Shown here: positions 1 to 8,139 of the stretch, one piece after another | Layout: the number at the start of each line of letters is the position of its first letter | Numbering within the stretch: the stretch's first letter is position 1 | NCBI RefSeq assembly: GCF_003667505.1 | Contig: NZ_RCVJ01000085.1 | Location: forward strand, 1 to 64,000 | DNA from: Micromonospora sp. BL4 | GTDB taxonomy: Bacteria > Actinomycetota > Actinomycetes > Mycobacteriales > Micromonosporaceae | Reading direction: 5' to 3' | DNA: 64,000 nucleotides | The notes under the pieces: model-generated | Seen by the model: only the letters and a program-made list of their open reading frames with translations | What the model was told of the DNA's origin: nothing | Database searches by the model: none | Program-made: the position numbers and the translations under genes

Positions 1-88
1 CGGTAGTCCGGTGCCTCGCCGGTCCGTCGGGCGGATCCGGGGGCCGGGGGCGTGCCGCCCGACGGACCGGCGAGGCACCGGACTACCG
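1..88. repeat. Perfect 34-bp inverted repeat at the window edge
   Basis: Positions 1-34 are the exact reverse complement of 55-88, with a 20-bp spacer. The right arm encodes the first residues of the following reading frame. A perfect 34-bp GC-rich arm at the very first base could be a fold-back assembly artefact at a contig end or a real hairpin whose other flank lies outside the window. Confidence 0.9.
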
Positions 89-975
89 CCGGCGTCACCG
101 GGCGCACCCGCGGCGCACTGCGCCGACTCACCAGCGCCCGAAAGCGGCGCTGGACCGTGCAAGGGCTCGCCGTGCTCGTCTGCCTGGTGGGCCTCGTCTC
201 GTACCTCGGCACACGGTCCGGCCCGGAGCCCGGCGACGATCAGGCGGGCCGGCCGGGCGGTGTGCCCGCCGGGGCCACCCGGCCCACCGGCTTCCCGGGT
301 GCGGAGGGACGCACCACCGAGGCTGGGCTGGCGGCACCCAATCTCCGTCCCCGGCAGCGTCCGCCCTCGCCCGACCCGACGCCGTCGGTCAGCGTGCCGG
401 CCGCGCCGCCGCCGTCCCCGTCCGGGTCGACGCCGGTGCTGTCGGTGAGCCGGGCGGAGGTGCCCGCCGAGGTCGACCTCACCGCCGTGGGCAGCCGGGA
501 CTGGATGCACTGGGGGCTGCACGGTGGTAACTCGACGGTCCGTAAGCGCGCCGGCTCCGGAGAGATCATCGACGGGGGCGGCGCCGGCACCCGGGTCGGC
601 TGGGACGGCAACCAGGAGGTCGTCAGCTGGCGGGACGGCACGTCGGAGCGCTCGGTGCGTGGCAGCCCGAACGGCGTCTACACCTGCGGCGCCGGCAACG
701 GGTTCAGCCTCGCCGTCGCCGGCAGCGGTGAGCCGCGCGTCGTCCAGCTCTACGCCGGGACCTGGATGGCCCGCGGCCGGCTGGAGGCCCGGCTGTCCAC
801 CGGCGGGCCGGTCAGGACCGCGCGGCTCGAGGATCCGTACACCAGCCGGAGCGCCCAGTTCACCATCCGGTTCCAGCTGCCCAAGGGCGCCCGCCTGGTG
901 CTGACCTGGACGGTCGAGAAGGTCTTCACCGAGCGCTGCGGCAACGTCGGCATCCAGGCCCTGGCGGTGCGCTGA
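52..975 (+). CDS. Membrane-anchored protein with extracellular beta-sandwich-like domain
   Basis: The 307-residue frame has a basic N-terminus, one membrane segment at about residues 35-52, a Pro/Ser/Thr-rich stretch to about 135, then a globular extracellular region. That region opens with a DWMHWG motif and holds two cysteines, at about 205 and 297. DWxHWG modules occur in secreted carbohydrate-active proteins, so carbohydrate binding is possible but not proven. The GTG start at 52 lies in the spacer of the inverted repeat, so the true N-terminus is uncertain and may be upstream of the window. A TAG at position 4 closes the frame, but it lies in the suspect left arm. Confidence 0.6.
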   Translation: MPPDGPARHRTTAGVTGRTRGALRRLTSARKRRWTVQGLAVLVCLVGLVSYLGTRSGPEPGDDQAGRPGGVPAGATRPTGFPGAEGRTTEAGLAAPNLRPRQRPPSPDPTPSVSVPAAPPPSPSGSTPVLSVSRAEVPAEVDLTAVGSRDWMHWGLHGGNSTVRKRAGSGEIIDGGGAGTRVGWDGNQEVVSWRDGTSERSVRGSPNGVYTCGAGNGFSLAVAGSGEPRVVQLYAGTWMARGRLEARLSTGGPVRTARLEDPYTSRSAQFTIRFQLPKGARLVLTWTVEKVFTERCGNVGIQALAVR

Positions 976-1065
976 CCGGTCGTCGTCGCCACGCTGTTCG
1001 GCCTGCCCGGCACGGGTGGCGGCAGTAGCCTGGGCGCGAGGGCCACCGACCCGTGAGGAGTGCCG

Positions 1066-1503
1066 ATGACGTCCAGCGAGCAGGTGGTGGACAGCCCCGA
1101 GGGCTGGGTCGCCGAGCACATCCAGCGGTACGTCGAGACCGGCGGCGCCGAGGGGCACGAGTGGCGGCCGGGGGTCTACACGCTCCTGCTGACCACCCGG
1201 GGCCGGCACAGCGGCAAGCGACGCCGCACCGCCCTGATCTACGGGCGGGACGGCGACGACTACCTGGTGGTCGGCTCGCAGGGCGGCGCCCCGAAACATC
1301 CGGCGTGGGTCCTCAACCTGTTGGCCGAGCCGCAGGTCGAGGTGCAGGTCGGCGCGGAGACGTTTCCCGCGCGGGCGCGCCTCGCGACGCCCGGGGAGAA
1401 GCAGCGGATGTGGTCGGCGATGACCGCCATCTGGCCGGCGTACGACGACTACCAGGCCCGGACCGACCGGGAGATCCCGGTGGTGGTGCTGGAGCGGGGC
1501 TGA
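1066..1503 (+). CDS. F420-dependent nitroreductase-family (Ddn-like) oxidoreductase
   Basis: The 145-residue protein matches the split-barrel deazaflavin-dependent nitroreductase family. It has the strand with LLLTTRGRHSGKRRRTAL, the segment YLVVGSQGGAPKHPAWVLNL and the later PEVEVQVG-type strand (here PQVEVQVG). Family members reduce quinones or nitro compounds with the actinobacterial cofactor F420H2 and are often membrane-associated. A GAGGAG box at 1055-1060 lies 5 bp before ATG 1066, so this start is preferred to the GTG at 1060 that overlaps the box. TAGCCT at 1026-1031 is a possible -10. The substrate cannot be told from sequence. Confidence 0.85.
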   Translation: MTSSEQVVDSPEGWVAEHIQRYVETGGAEGHEWRPGVYTLLLTTRGRHSGKRRRTALIYGRDGDDYLVVGSQGGAPKHPAWVLNLLAEPQVEVQVGAETFPARARLATPGEKQRMWSAMTAIWPAYDDYQARTDREIPVVVLERG

Positions 1504-1618
1504 CCTGGCGTCCGCCACGGCGCACGGGACGGCGGGACAGTTTGTCCGTCGCGGGTGGTCGGTGGCGACGTAACTTTCTGCTGTCCCCGTCTGACCATCC
1601 AGTGTGGAGGCACCGCAG

Positions 1619-1948
1619 ATGAGTAGCAGTACCGCCCACCGCGTCCGCCCGGCCGCTACGTCCGGTGCCGGTGACTCCCCGGGGGAGGTGCTCCGCGACA
1701 TTCCCCTGCCGCCGTACGTGACAGGCGAGGACACCCAGTTCGCGGTGCGGGCGGTGGTGGTGCACGCGCCCCGGCGGTGGTCCGGCGGCGTGGTCTGCCG
1801 AAACGACGCCAGCCCGCACCCGTGCCGACTGCACCGCTGGGGCACCCGGGTGCTGGCACTGCGCGGGCTGCGGGCCGCCGAGATCGCCGCGCTGATCGAG
1901 CGTGGTGACCCGACCGCCGTGGTTCCCCCACCGGACCGTCCGGCCTGA
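1619..1948 (+). CDS. Small protein of unknown function
   Basis: The 109-residue protein has a disordered Ser/Ala/Pro-rich N-terminus followed by a compact region with two cysteines (CRNDASPHPC) and a leucine/alanine-rich helix near the end. I recognise no family. ATG 1619 is chosen because GGAGG at 1606-1610 sits 8 bp upstream; an in-frame GTG at 1604 overlaps that box. The gene converges on the D,D-carboxypeptidase and shares its terminator hairpin. Confidence 0.6.
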   Translation: MSSSTAHRVRPAATSGAGDSPGEVLRDIPLPPYVTGEDTQFAVRAVVVHAPRRWSGGVVCRNDASPHPCRLHRWGTRVLALRGLRAAEIAALIERGDPTAVVPPPDRPA

Positions 1949-1951
1949 CGC

Positions 1952-1978
1952 GGCCGGGGGCGCGGTGCGCCCCCGGCC
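1952..1978. terminator. Bidirectional terminator hairpin
   Basis: A 12-bp perfect GC stem (1952-1963 with 1967-1978) and a 3-base loop lie between two convergent genes that end at 1948 and 1984. There is no T-tract, which is common for actinobacterial terminators. Confidence 0.75.
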
Positions 1979-1983
1979 ACCGG

Positions 1984-3564
1984 TCAGCAGGTGATCGGCT
2001 TGACCCAGGAGCACTCCACGCCCTCCGGCGTGCGTGGCGTGTCCGGCACCTCCTGCGGCGCCACCCGCGCGGCGGCCGTACCGTTCGCGTCGTAGCCGGC
2101 CAACGCCACGGCGATCTGGTCCTCCAGCGTCTTGACGGACGCGGTCAGGTAGTTGTTCAGCAGGATGGAGAACGCCAGCAGCCGGCCGTCGGCGCTGGTC
2201 ACATAGCCGGACAGTCCGGAGACCCCGGTCAGGCTGCCGGTCTTGGCGTGCACGTTGCCCGCCGCCGGCGTGCCGGCCATCCGGCTGCGCAGCGTGCCGC
2301 CGACGAACCGGTCGGGTTGCCCGGCGATCGGCAGCGCCGCGTACCAGGTGGCGAACCAGGGTTCGGCCCGGACGGCGGCCAGCAGGTCGACGAACTCTGT
2401 CGCCGGTACCAGGTTGCGCCGGGACAGCCCGGAGCCGTCGCGCTGGCGCAGCGTGCCGGTGTCCATCCCGGTGTCGGCCACGTACTCGCTGATCGCGGTC
2501 AGCCCGGCCGACCAGGTGCCCGAACCGGAGAGCACCCGCCCGATCTCCTTGGTCAACACCTCGGCGTGCCCGTTGTTGGAGAGCTTGAGGAACGGCGTCA
2601 TCAGCTCGCCGAGGCTCATCGAGTCGTGCCGGGCCACCTGGTGGGCGGCCTCCGGGGTGGGTTGGCCGAGCACGGTTCGACCGAGCACCCGCACGCCGTG
2701 CCGGCGCAGTGCCGCCCGGAACACGTCGGCCGCGTAGCCGGTGGGCTCCCAGACCGTCACCCAGTCGCTGGCCGGCTCGTCGCCGACCGCGATCTGGCCG
2801 CTCACCACGATGGTGTTGCTGCCGTGCTCGCGTTCGATCGAGATCGAGGTCTCACCCGTGGCGACCGTCTCGGCGCGGTTGTCGATCCGGACGTACCCGG
2901 TTGGTGGGGTGGTGTTGACCACCGCAGGAGCGCCGGCCCGGTCCGCCGGTGCGGCGTGCACGATCACGGTGCCCGCGTCGTAGTCGGTGTCCGGCGCGAC
3001 GGTCAGCGCGGAGACCTGGGCGGCGTAGTAGTAGGGCTCGTCGTCCCAGGTCCAGTCGGGGCCGAGCCGGGTCCGGTCGTAACGGGTGTCGTCGGCGATC
3101 AGGTTGCCGGTCACCACCCGGACGCCGTCGGCCGCGACCTGCGCGGCGAGCGCGTCGTAGTCGGCCGCGAGCATTGTCGGGTCCCCGCCGCCGCGCAGGT
3201 AGAGATTGCCGGAGAGCAGCCCGCCGCGACGCTTGCCGGTGGTGCGTACGTCGGTGCCGAAGCGGTGCCCCTCGCCGAGCAGCTCCAAAGCGGCGGTGGA
3301 GGTCAGCAGCTTGGTGTTGGAGGCCGGGATCAGCCGCCGGTCCCCGTTGCGGTCGTAGAGGGTCTGTCCCGTGCTGGTGTCGACCACGACCACCGACGCC
3401 TGCGCGCCATTCAGCCGTGGGTCGGCGAGGATTGTGTCGATGGCCGCGCGCAGGCGGGTCGTCGCGGGGGTGGGCGACTCGGCGGTGGCTGGCGCGCCGG
3501 CCGCGGCCGCGGTGGCGACGAGCGCGACCAACGCGAGGACCCGGGGAAAGAGACGGCGATGCAT
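1984..3564 (-). CDS. dacB: D-alanyl-D-alanine carboxypeptidase/endopeptidase (PBP4, S13 family)
   Basis: The 526-residue exported protein trims peptidoglycan stem peptides and may cleave cross-links. A signal peptide covers about residues 1-28. The three penicillin-binding motifs are in order and spaced as in PBP4/DacB: SNTK (nucleophile Ser82, Lys85), SNN (329-331) and KTG (441-443). The long insert between the first and second motifs is typical of family S13. The C-terminal tail after about 495 ends in a Cys-containing stretch (VECSWVKPITC). The gene is monocistronic, with about 220 bp to the divergent monooxygenase. Confidence 0.93.
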   Translation of the reverse strand: MHRRLFPRVLALVALVATAAAAGAPATAESPTPATTRLRAAIDTILADPRLNGAQASVVVVDTSTGQTLYDRNGDRRLIPASNTKLLTSTAALELLGEGHRFGTDVRTTGKRRGGLLSGNLYLRGGGDPTMLAADYDALAAQVAADGVRVVTGNLIADDTRYDRTRLGPDWTWDDEPYYYAAQVSALTVAPDTDYDAGTVIVHAAPADRAGAPAVVNTTPPTGYVRIDNRAETVATGETSISIEREHGSNTIVVSGQIAVGDEPASDWVTVWEPTGYAADVFRAALRRHGVRVLGRTVLGQPTPEAAHQVARHDSMSLGELMTPFLKLSNNGHAEVLTKEIGRVLSGSGTWSAGLTAISEYVADTGMDTGTLRQRDGSGLSRRNLVPATEFVDLLAAVRAEPWFATWYAALPIAGQPDRFVGGTLRSRMAGTPAAGNVHAKTGSLTGVSGLSGYVTSADGRLLAFSILLNNYLTASVKTLEDQIAVALAGYDANGTAAARVAPQEVPDTPRTPEGVECSWVKPITC

Positions 3565-3784
3565 GCGCTGATGCTGCCACGAAGATATTCGCCAGAAAAG
3601 GGCCTCGCGCGAAGGTTATTACCGAACGCGTTGCGCTGGACCTGGATTTCCGCTGCGGCTGGCCACCGCCAGGGACGGGCGCCGAGAAGAGGTCCGGGAC
3701 AATTCGGTCGGCTCGGTGCGCGAATCGTGGCCTGTGACCGGTGCGACGGTCCGGGGCGGGCAGAGGGGCGACCCGTGCGGCGTT

Positions 3785-4867
3785 GTGCTCGTCGTGGACA
3801 TCCACTCCGTCGACGTCGTGGTGATCGGGGCCGGCCAGGCCGGCCTGAGCGCGGGCTACCACCTGCGTCGTACCGGCTTCACCCCGGGCGCCGGCTTCGT
3901 CATCCTTGACGGTGACGACGGCCCCGGCGGGGCCTGGCAGCACCGCTGGCCGACCCTGCTGCTGGACCGGGTGCACGGCATCCACGACCTGCCCGGCTGG
4001 CCCTTCCCTCCCGGCGACCCGCAGCGGCCGGCGGCTGAGCAGGTCAGCGCGTACTTCGCGGGGTACGAGCGAGCGTTCGAGCTGCCGGTACGACGGCCGG
4101 TGCGGGTCCGCGCCGTGCGCTCCCGTCCGGACGGGCGGTTGGACGTGCGCACCGACGGCGACCAGTGGACCGCGCGGGCCCTCATCAACGCGACCGGCAC
4201 CTGGACCCGGCCGTTCTGGCCGCACTACCCGGGTCGGTCCTCCTTCCGTGGCCGGCAGCTGCACACCGCCGACTACCGGGGCCCGGACGAGTTCGCCGGC
4301 CGCCGGGTGGTGGTGGTCGGCGGCGGCACCTCCGCGGTGCAGCTGCTCGCCGAGGTCTCCACCGTCGCGGCCGCCACCACCTGGGTCACCCGACGGCCGC
4401 CGGAGTTCCGCGACGAGAAGTTCGACACCGAGCTGGGCCGGGCCGCGGTCGCCCGGGTGGACGAGGCGGTACGGGCCGGACGTCCGCCGGGCAGCGTGGT
4501 GGGCGTGACCGGGCTGCCGGTCACGCCGGAGACACGACGGCTGCGCGAGCGCGGCGTCCTCGACCGGCTACCCGTCTTCGACCGGATCACGCCCGACGGG
4601 GTGGCCTGGGCGGACGGGCGGTTCGTGCCGGCGGACGTGATTCTCTGGTGCACCGGCTTCCGCGCGGCGCTCGACCATCTCGCCCCGCTGGGGCTGCGCG
4701 GGCCGGGCGGCGGTATCACGATGGACGGCACCCGCGTGGTCGCTGACGAGCGGATTCACCTGGTCGGGTACGGCCCGTCGGCGAGCACGATCGGAGCGAA
4801 CCGGGCCGGCCGCGCGGCGGTCAACGAGATCCGCGCGTTGCTCGCACCGACCCACGCTCTCAACTGA
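3785..4867 (+). CDS. FAD-dependent monooxygenase/oxidoreductase (CzcO-like)
   Basis: The protein of about 360 residues has an N-terminal FAD-binding fingerprint (VVIGAGQAGLSAGYHL), a PGGAW motif shortly after, and a second dinucleotide-binding fingerprint (VVVGGGTSAVQLL) near the middle for NADPH. This is the arrangement of class B flavin monooxygenases and CzcO-type proteins. It ends with the usual ILWCTGFR segment. Substrate unknown. The start is uncertain: GTG codons at 3785 and 3794 are in frame just before the first strand, and neither has a clear ribosome binding site. Confidence 0.82.
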   Translation: MLVVDIHSVDVVVIGAGQAGLSAGYHLRRTGFTPGAGFVILDGDDGPGGAWQHRWPTLLLDRVHGIHDLPGWPFPPGDPQRPAAEQVSAYFAGYERAFELPVRRPVRVRAVRSRPDGRLDVRTDGDQWTARALINATGTWTRPFWPHYPGRSSFRGRQLHTADYRGPDEFAGRRVVVVGGGTSAVQLLAEVSTVAAATTWVTRRPPEFRDEKFDTELGRAAVARVDEAVRAGRPPGSVVGVTGLPVTPETRRLRERGVLDRLPVFDRITPDGVAWADGRFVPADVILWCTGFRAALDHLAPLGLRGPGGGITMDGTRVVADERIHLVGYGPSASTIGANRAGRAAVNEIRALLAPTHALN

Positions 4868-5062
4868 TCCGCCTCTATTTGACGGATCGCCGGGCACGGG
4901 GCAACGTAGGCGGTGACGGGGCCCGTCAGCTGCCCCGACGCGATGCGACGGCGACGACCGTTCGCCCCTCCTGTCGCCTCCCACGTGTGCTCGTACGCGG
5001 ACCGATTGTCCGGTCTGTGCGGTAACCGACCGCGAGCCGAGAATCCACGAGGAGTACCGCCA

Positions 5063-5344
5063 ATGCTCACCATGACCGACAATGCCGTGCTCGTCATCCG
5101 CGACCTCGCCAACCAACAGGACGTCGCCGAGGACGGCGGGGTGCGTATCGCCGCCGACGCCGAGGCCGGATCGCTCACCGTGGAACTGGTGCCCGAGCCG
5201 GTGGAGGGCGACCACGTGGTCGACAACCAGGGCGCCCGGATCTTCCTCGACGAGGACGCCGTCGAGCTGCTCGGCGACGCCTCGGTGGACGCCACCGTCG
5301 ACGACGAGGGCATCATCCAGTTCGGCTTCACCGAGAAGGCGTAG
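5063..5344 (+). CDS. HesB/IscA-like protein without cysteines
   Basis: The 93-residue acidic protein has the length and beta-strand pattern of HesB/IscA (A-type Fe-S carrier) proteins, including the VRIAADA...LTVELVPEP and RIFLDEDAVELLG segments. It contains no cysteine, whereas canonical A-type carriers use three to hold the cluster, so it is unlikely to carry a cluster in the usual way. GAGGAG at 5049-5054 lies 8 bp before ATG 5063, which fixes the start. It stands alone, 195 bp after the monooxygenase and converging on the next gene. Confidence 0.72.
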   Translation: MLTMTDNAVLVIRDLANQQDVAEDGGVRIAADAEAGSLTVELVPEPVEGDHVVDNQGARIFLDEDAVELLGDASVDATVDDEGIIQFGFTEKA

Positions 5345-5350
5345 CGAGGC

Positions 5351-6451
5351 TCAGCCGGCCCGGCGGCTCGCACCGCCGCGCGACTGCCGCAGCGACCGCC
5401 CCCGCTGTGGCGGCTCCGGCCCCGAATGCCAACCCGGGGCGGCATCGCCGCGCGGGTGCAGCAGCGCGGTCAGCACGTGCGCCAGATGGTGCGACGTGCT
5501 CCAGGCCGCCCAGTTGGCGGCCGAGCCGGCGCCGGCGCCCCGGCGGGCCCGGCGCAGCAGCTCATGGTCACCCCAGGAGAAGGCCGCGCCGGTGCGCGGC
5601 CAGTGCGGCGCCGAGACCAACGTGCGGCACAGGTCGGCGAACCGGTCGTCGCCCCGCCCGCCCCGCCGCGACCAGCGGTAGACCCACCAACTGCCGTCGG
5701 CCGTGTATCGCACGGTGGGCAACCGGTCGCCCGGGTCACCGGTGCCGGGTACGGCCGGACCGACGCCGTAGTCGCCATAGTCGATCCCGGCGTCGGCCAG
5801 CCGCTGCCAGAGCCGCCAGTCCCAGCGGTCCAGCCGAACCGGCTCGTCGGTCGGTAGCCGGGACAGCGTCGACGGCATGCCGCCGGCGGCCACCGTCACC
5901 GACCGCCAGGCGTGCCGACGGGCCCAGTCCAGCAGTCGGCGTACCCGGGGCTCGGCCAGCCGTACGTCCGCCGCGCAGCACACGTCCCCCGCGTCGACCA
6001 GCAGGTCGCACTCCTCCGGGGCCAGGCGGGTGAACCGCCAGATCCGCTCGACGGCGGCGGTGCTCTCGTCCGGCCCGGCACGGTCCTGACCGGCGCGCAG
6101 CCGGACCAGCGCCCGCCGGGCGTACGCCCGCGCCGCCGCGCCGTGCGCGACCAGCCGGCGGTCGCTCTCCGCGAGCCCGATCACCGGCACCAGCGGTACG
6201 CCCCAGCGGGCCAGTTCCGTGTCGGGCGCATCGGGCAGGGCGCTGACGTCGACGGCGGGCAGCATCCCGACCGGTAGCCGGCGCAGAACATCCACCGTGG
6301 CGCGATCGGCCGCACCGACCTCCAGGATCGGGGCGACCATCGGGGCGGCCGCGGGGTCGAGGTGAGTCAGGGCGTCCAGTTCGCCGCGACGGCTGGCGAG
6401 GATGGGGCGGTAGACCGGTTCCGCCGCCCGGCCCTCGTGGGCGGGCACCAT
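5351..6451 (-). CDS. T4 beta-protein family protein
   Basis: The 366-residue protein begins with YRPILASRRGELDAL, the signature opening of the phage T4 'beta protein' family (tract of Pro-Ile plus a Lys/Arg-Gly-Glu element). The barrel-like repeats of that family follow (VAPILEV, PLVPVIGL) and then a C-terminal W-rich half (WWVYRW, HWPRTGAAFSWGD). Biochemical function is unknown to me; relatives occur in phages and in scattered bacterial accessory loci. The start at 6451 is 5 bp behind a TAGATT box, which fits a leaderless transcript. The gene is divergent from the sulfotransferase. Confidence 0.7.
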   Translation of the reverse strand: MVPAHEGRAAEPVYRPILASRRGELDALTHLDPAAAPMVAPILEVGAADRATVDVLRRLPVGMLPAVDVSALPDAPDTELARWGVPLVPVIGLAESDRRLVAHGAAARAYARRALVRLRAGQDRAGPDESTAAVERIWRFTRLAPEECDLLVDAGDVCCAADVRLAEPRVRRLLDWARRHAWRSVTVAAGGMPSTLSRLPTDEPVRLDRWDWRLWQRLADAGIDYGDYGVGPAVPGTGDPGDRLPTVRYTADGSWWVYRWSRRGGRGDDRFADLCRTLVSAPHWPRTGAAFSWGDHELLRRARRGAGAGSAANWAAWSTSHHLAHVLTALLHPRGDAAPGWHSGPEPPQRGRSLRQSRGGASRRAG

Positions 6452-6530
6452 ACTTCAATCTAGCCAGGCATGCGCATGTGTCACAGGCCGTCGAGCCGGA
6501 ATTCGGCTGCCCGGCTGTCGGCTCGGCGAC

Positions 6531-6536
6531 TACGCT
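6531..6536 (+). promoter_or_regulatory. Candidate -10 box of a leaderless promoter (TACGCT)
   Basis: TACGCT ends 6 bp before the ATG at 6543 and there is no ribosome binding site. This spacing would place the transcript start on the initiation codon. No clear -35 is seen. Confidence 0.4.
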
Positions 6537-6542
6537 CTTCCG

Positions 6543-7436
6543 ATGCTCGCGCCAGCTCACCGCTACCGGTCCGACGACGAGGACAGCGGCCGCTGGGCCG
6601 GCTTCCCGTTCCGGGGCGGCGACATCGTGATCAGCACCCGATCCAAGAGCGGCACCACCTGGATGCAGATGATCTGCGCGCTGCTCGTGCTCGGTACGCC
6701 GGACCTGCCGGCGCCGCTGACCGACTTGTCACCGTGGCTGGACTGGCTGGTCGAGCCGCGGGACGAGGTGTACCGCCGGCTGGCCGCCCAGTCGCACCGG
6801 CGGTTCATCAAGACGCACACGCCGCTGGACGGGGTGCCGCTCGACCCTCGGGTGCACTACGTGGTGGTGGCCCGGCACCCGCTGGACATGGCGGTCTCGC
6901 TCTACCACCAGGCCGGCAACCTGGACCGGATGCGGCTCAGCGAGCTGACCGGCCGTCCCGCCCCGGCGGGACCGCCGCGAGCGCGCGTGCCGGTGGGGCA
7001 GTGGCTGTCGACCTGGGTCGACCGGGAGGCGGATCCGCGCGCCGAGCTGGACGCGCTGCCTGGGGTGCTCCTGCATCTGAGCGACGCCTGGGCCCGCCGG
7101 CATGAGCCGAACGTCGAGCTGGTGCACTACGACGATCTGCGGGCCGATTTGGGCGGCCAGATGCGCCGGCTCGCCGACCGGTGGGGCCTTGAGGTGCCTT
7201 CCGAGCGCTGGCCCGATCTGGTCGAGGCGGCGACCTTCGGCCGGATGCGGGAGCGCGCCGACCGGCTCGCACCGGACACGCTCGGTGTGCTGCACGACCG
7301 CCGGGCCTTCTTCCGTTCTGGCGGCTCCGGGCAGGGACGGGACCTGTTGGACGCGGCCGCGCGGGCCCGTTACCGGGCGCGAACCGCGGCGCTCGCGCCA
7401 CCCGACCTGCTCGCCTGGTTGCACCGCAGCGGCTGA
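6543..7436 (+). CDS. Sulfotransferase (PAPS-dependent)
   Basis: The 297-residue soluble protein transfers sulfate from PAPS to an acceptor hydroxyl or amine. The 5'-phosphosulfate loop is TRSKSGTTWMQ (residues about 29-39) and the 3'-phosphate-binding segment is VARHPLDMAVSLYH (about 109-122). An RGRDL-like loop near the C-terminus (QGRDLL) follows, as in cytosolic sulfotransferases. No tailoring or natural-product genes flank it, so the acceptor is unknown. The ATG at 6543 has no ribosome binding site. Confidence 0.87.
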   Translation: MLAPAHRYRSDDEDSGRWAGFPFRGGDIVISTRSKSGTTWMQMICALLVLGTPDLPAPLTDLSPWLDWLVEPRDEVYRRLAAQSHRRFIKTHTPLDGVPLDPRVHYVVVARHPLDMAVSLYHQAGNLDRMRLSELTGRPAPAGPPRARVPVGQWLSTWVDREADPRAELDALPGVLLHLSDAWARRHEPNVELVHYDDLRADLGGQMRRLADRWGLEVPSERWPDLVEAATFGRMRERADRLAPDTLGVLHDRRAFFRSGGSGQGRDLLDAAARARYRARTAALAPPDLLAWLHRSG

Positions 7437-7699
7437 CCTCGATGTCGAAGAGCGGCGGGGTGCGCAAACGAGCGCACGGCGCCGCTTCGACCGTGGTCGG
7501 AACGTCGCCGCGCTCTGGCCGTCTCCCACCACCGCAGCCGTTCGGCGGTACGCCAGCGGGGACCTGGCTCGACCGGCCGCTCGCACCGGTCAGGGATGTC
7601 GATCCCCGGCCGGCACAAATCCAAACCTGCCGAACGTGGGGAATTCCACCATCTGCGAGTCCCGGCGTGACGCGCCGCCGAACGGGGTATGAGCCCGGC

Positions 7700-8095
7700 A
7701 TGGAGCATTTCACGATCGCGACCGTCGCCGAGAAGAGCCCGGACTTCCGGCGGGTGCTGTGGACGGGTGAGCACACCCAGTTGGTCATCATGACCATTCC
7801 GCCGGGCGGCGAGATCGGCGAGGAGGTGCACGAGGGCATCGACCAGATCCTGACCTTCGTCAGCGGCACCGGCGAGGCCCGGGTCGCCGGCGAGAAGCGG
7901 GAGGTCGTCTCGGGTGACCTCGTCGTGGTGCCGGCCGGCACCAGGCACAACTTCGTCAACACCGGCCCCAACCCGTTGGTCCTCTACACCGTCTACGGCC
8001 CGCCGGAGCACGCCGACCAGGCCGTGCACCGGACCAAGGAGGAGGCCGACGCGGCAGAGGAGGCCGGCGAGGACGAGCCACCCGCCGCCGCCTGA
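7700..8095 (+). CDS. Cupin-domain protein
   Basis: The 131-residue single-domain cupin has motif 1 as IPPGGEIGEEVHEGIDQILTF and motif 2 as VSGDLVVVPAGTRHNFVN. In motif 1 the usual H-x-H pair is reduced to one His plus acidic residues; motif 2 keeps its His. The acidic C-terminal tail (KEEADAAEEAGEDE) is outside the barrel. Such stand-alone cupins are often metal-binding sensors or isomerases; none can be assigned here. The 263 bp before it hold no gene. GH15 starts 45 bp downstream on the same strand. Confidence 0.82.
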   Translation: MEHFTIATVAEKSPDFRRVLWTGEHTQLVIMTIPPGGEIGEEVHEGIDQILTFVSGTGEARVAGEKREVVSGDLVVVPAGTRHNFVNTGPNPLVLYTVYGPPEHADQAVHRTKEEADAAEEAGEDEPPAAA

Positions 8096-8139
8096 CGCGA
8101 CGACGGTCTGTTCCGGGCTGATCCGGGTACCCGCGGCGG

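Noticed and set aside
2248..3909. 553-residue plus-strand frame opposite dacB
   Set aside because: Antisense shadow; the minus frame has signal peptide and all PBP motifs.
4879..4912. TTGACG ... TAGGCG as a promoter of the HesB-like gene
   Set aside because: The spacer is 22 bp and the -10 lacks its final T.
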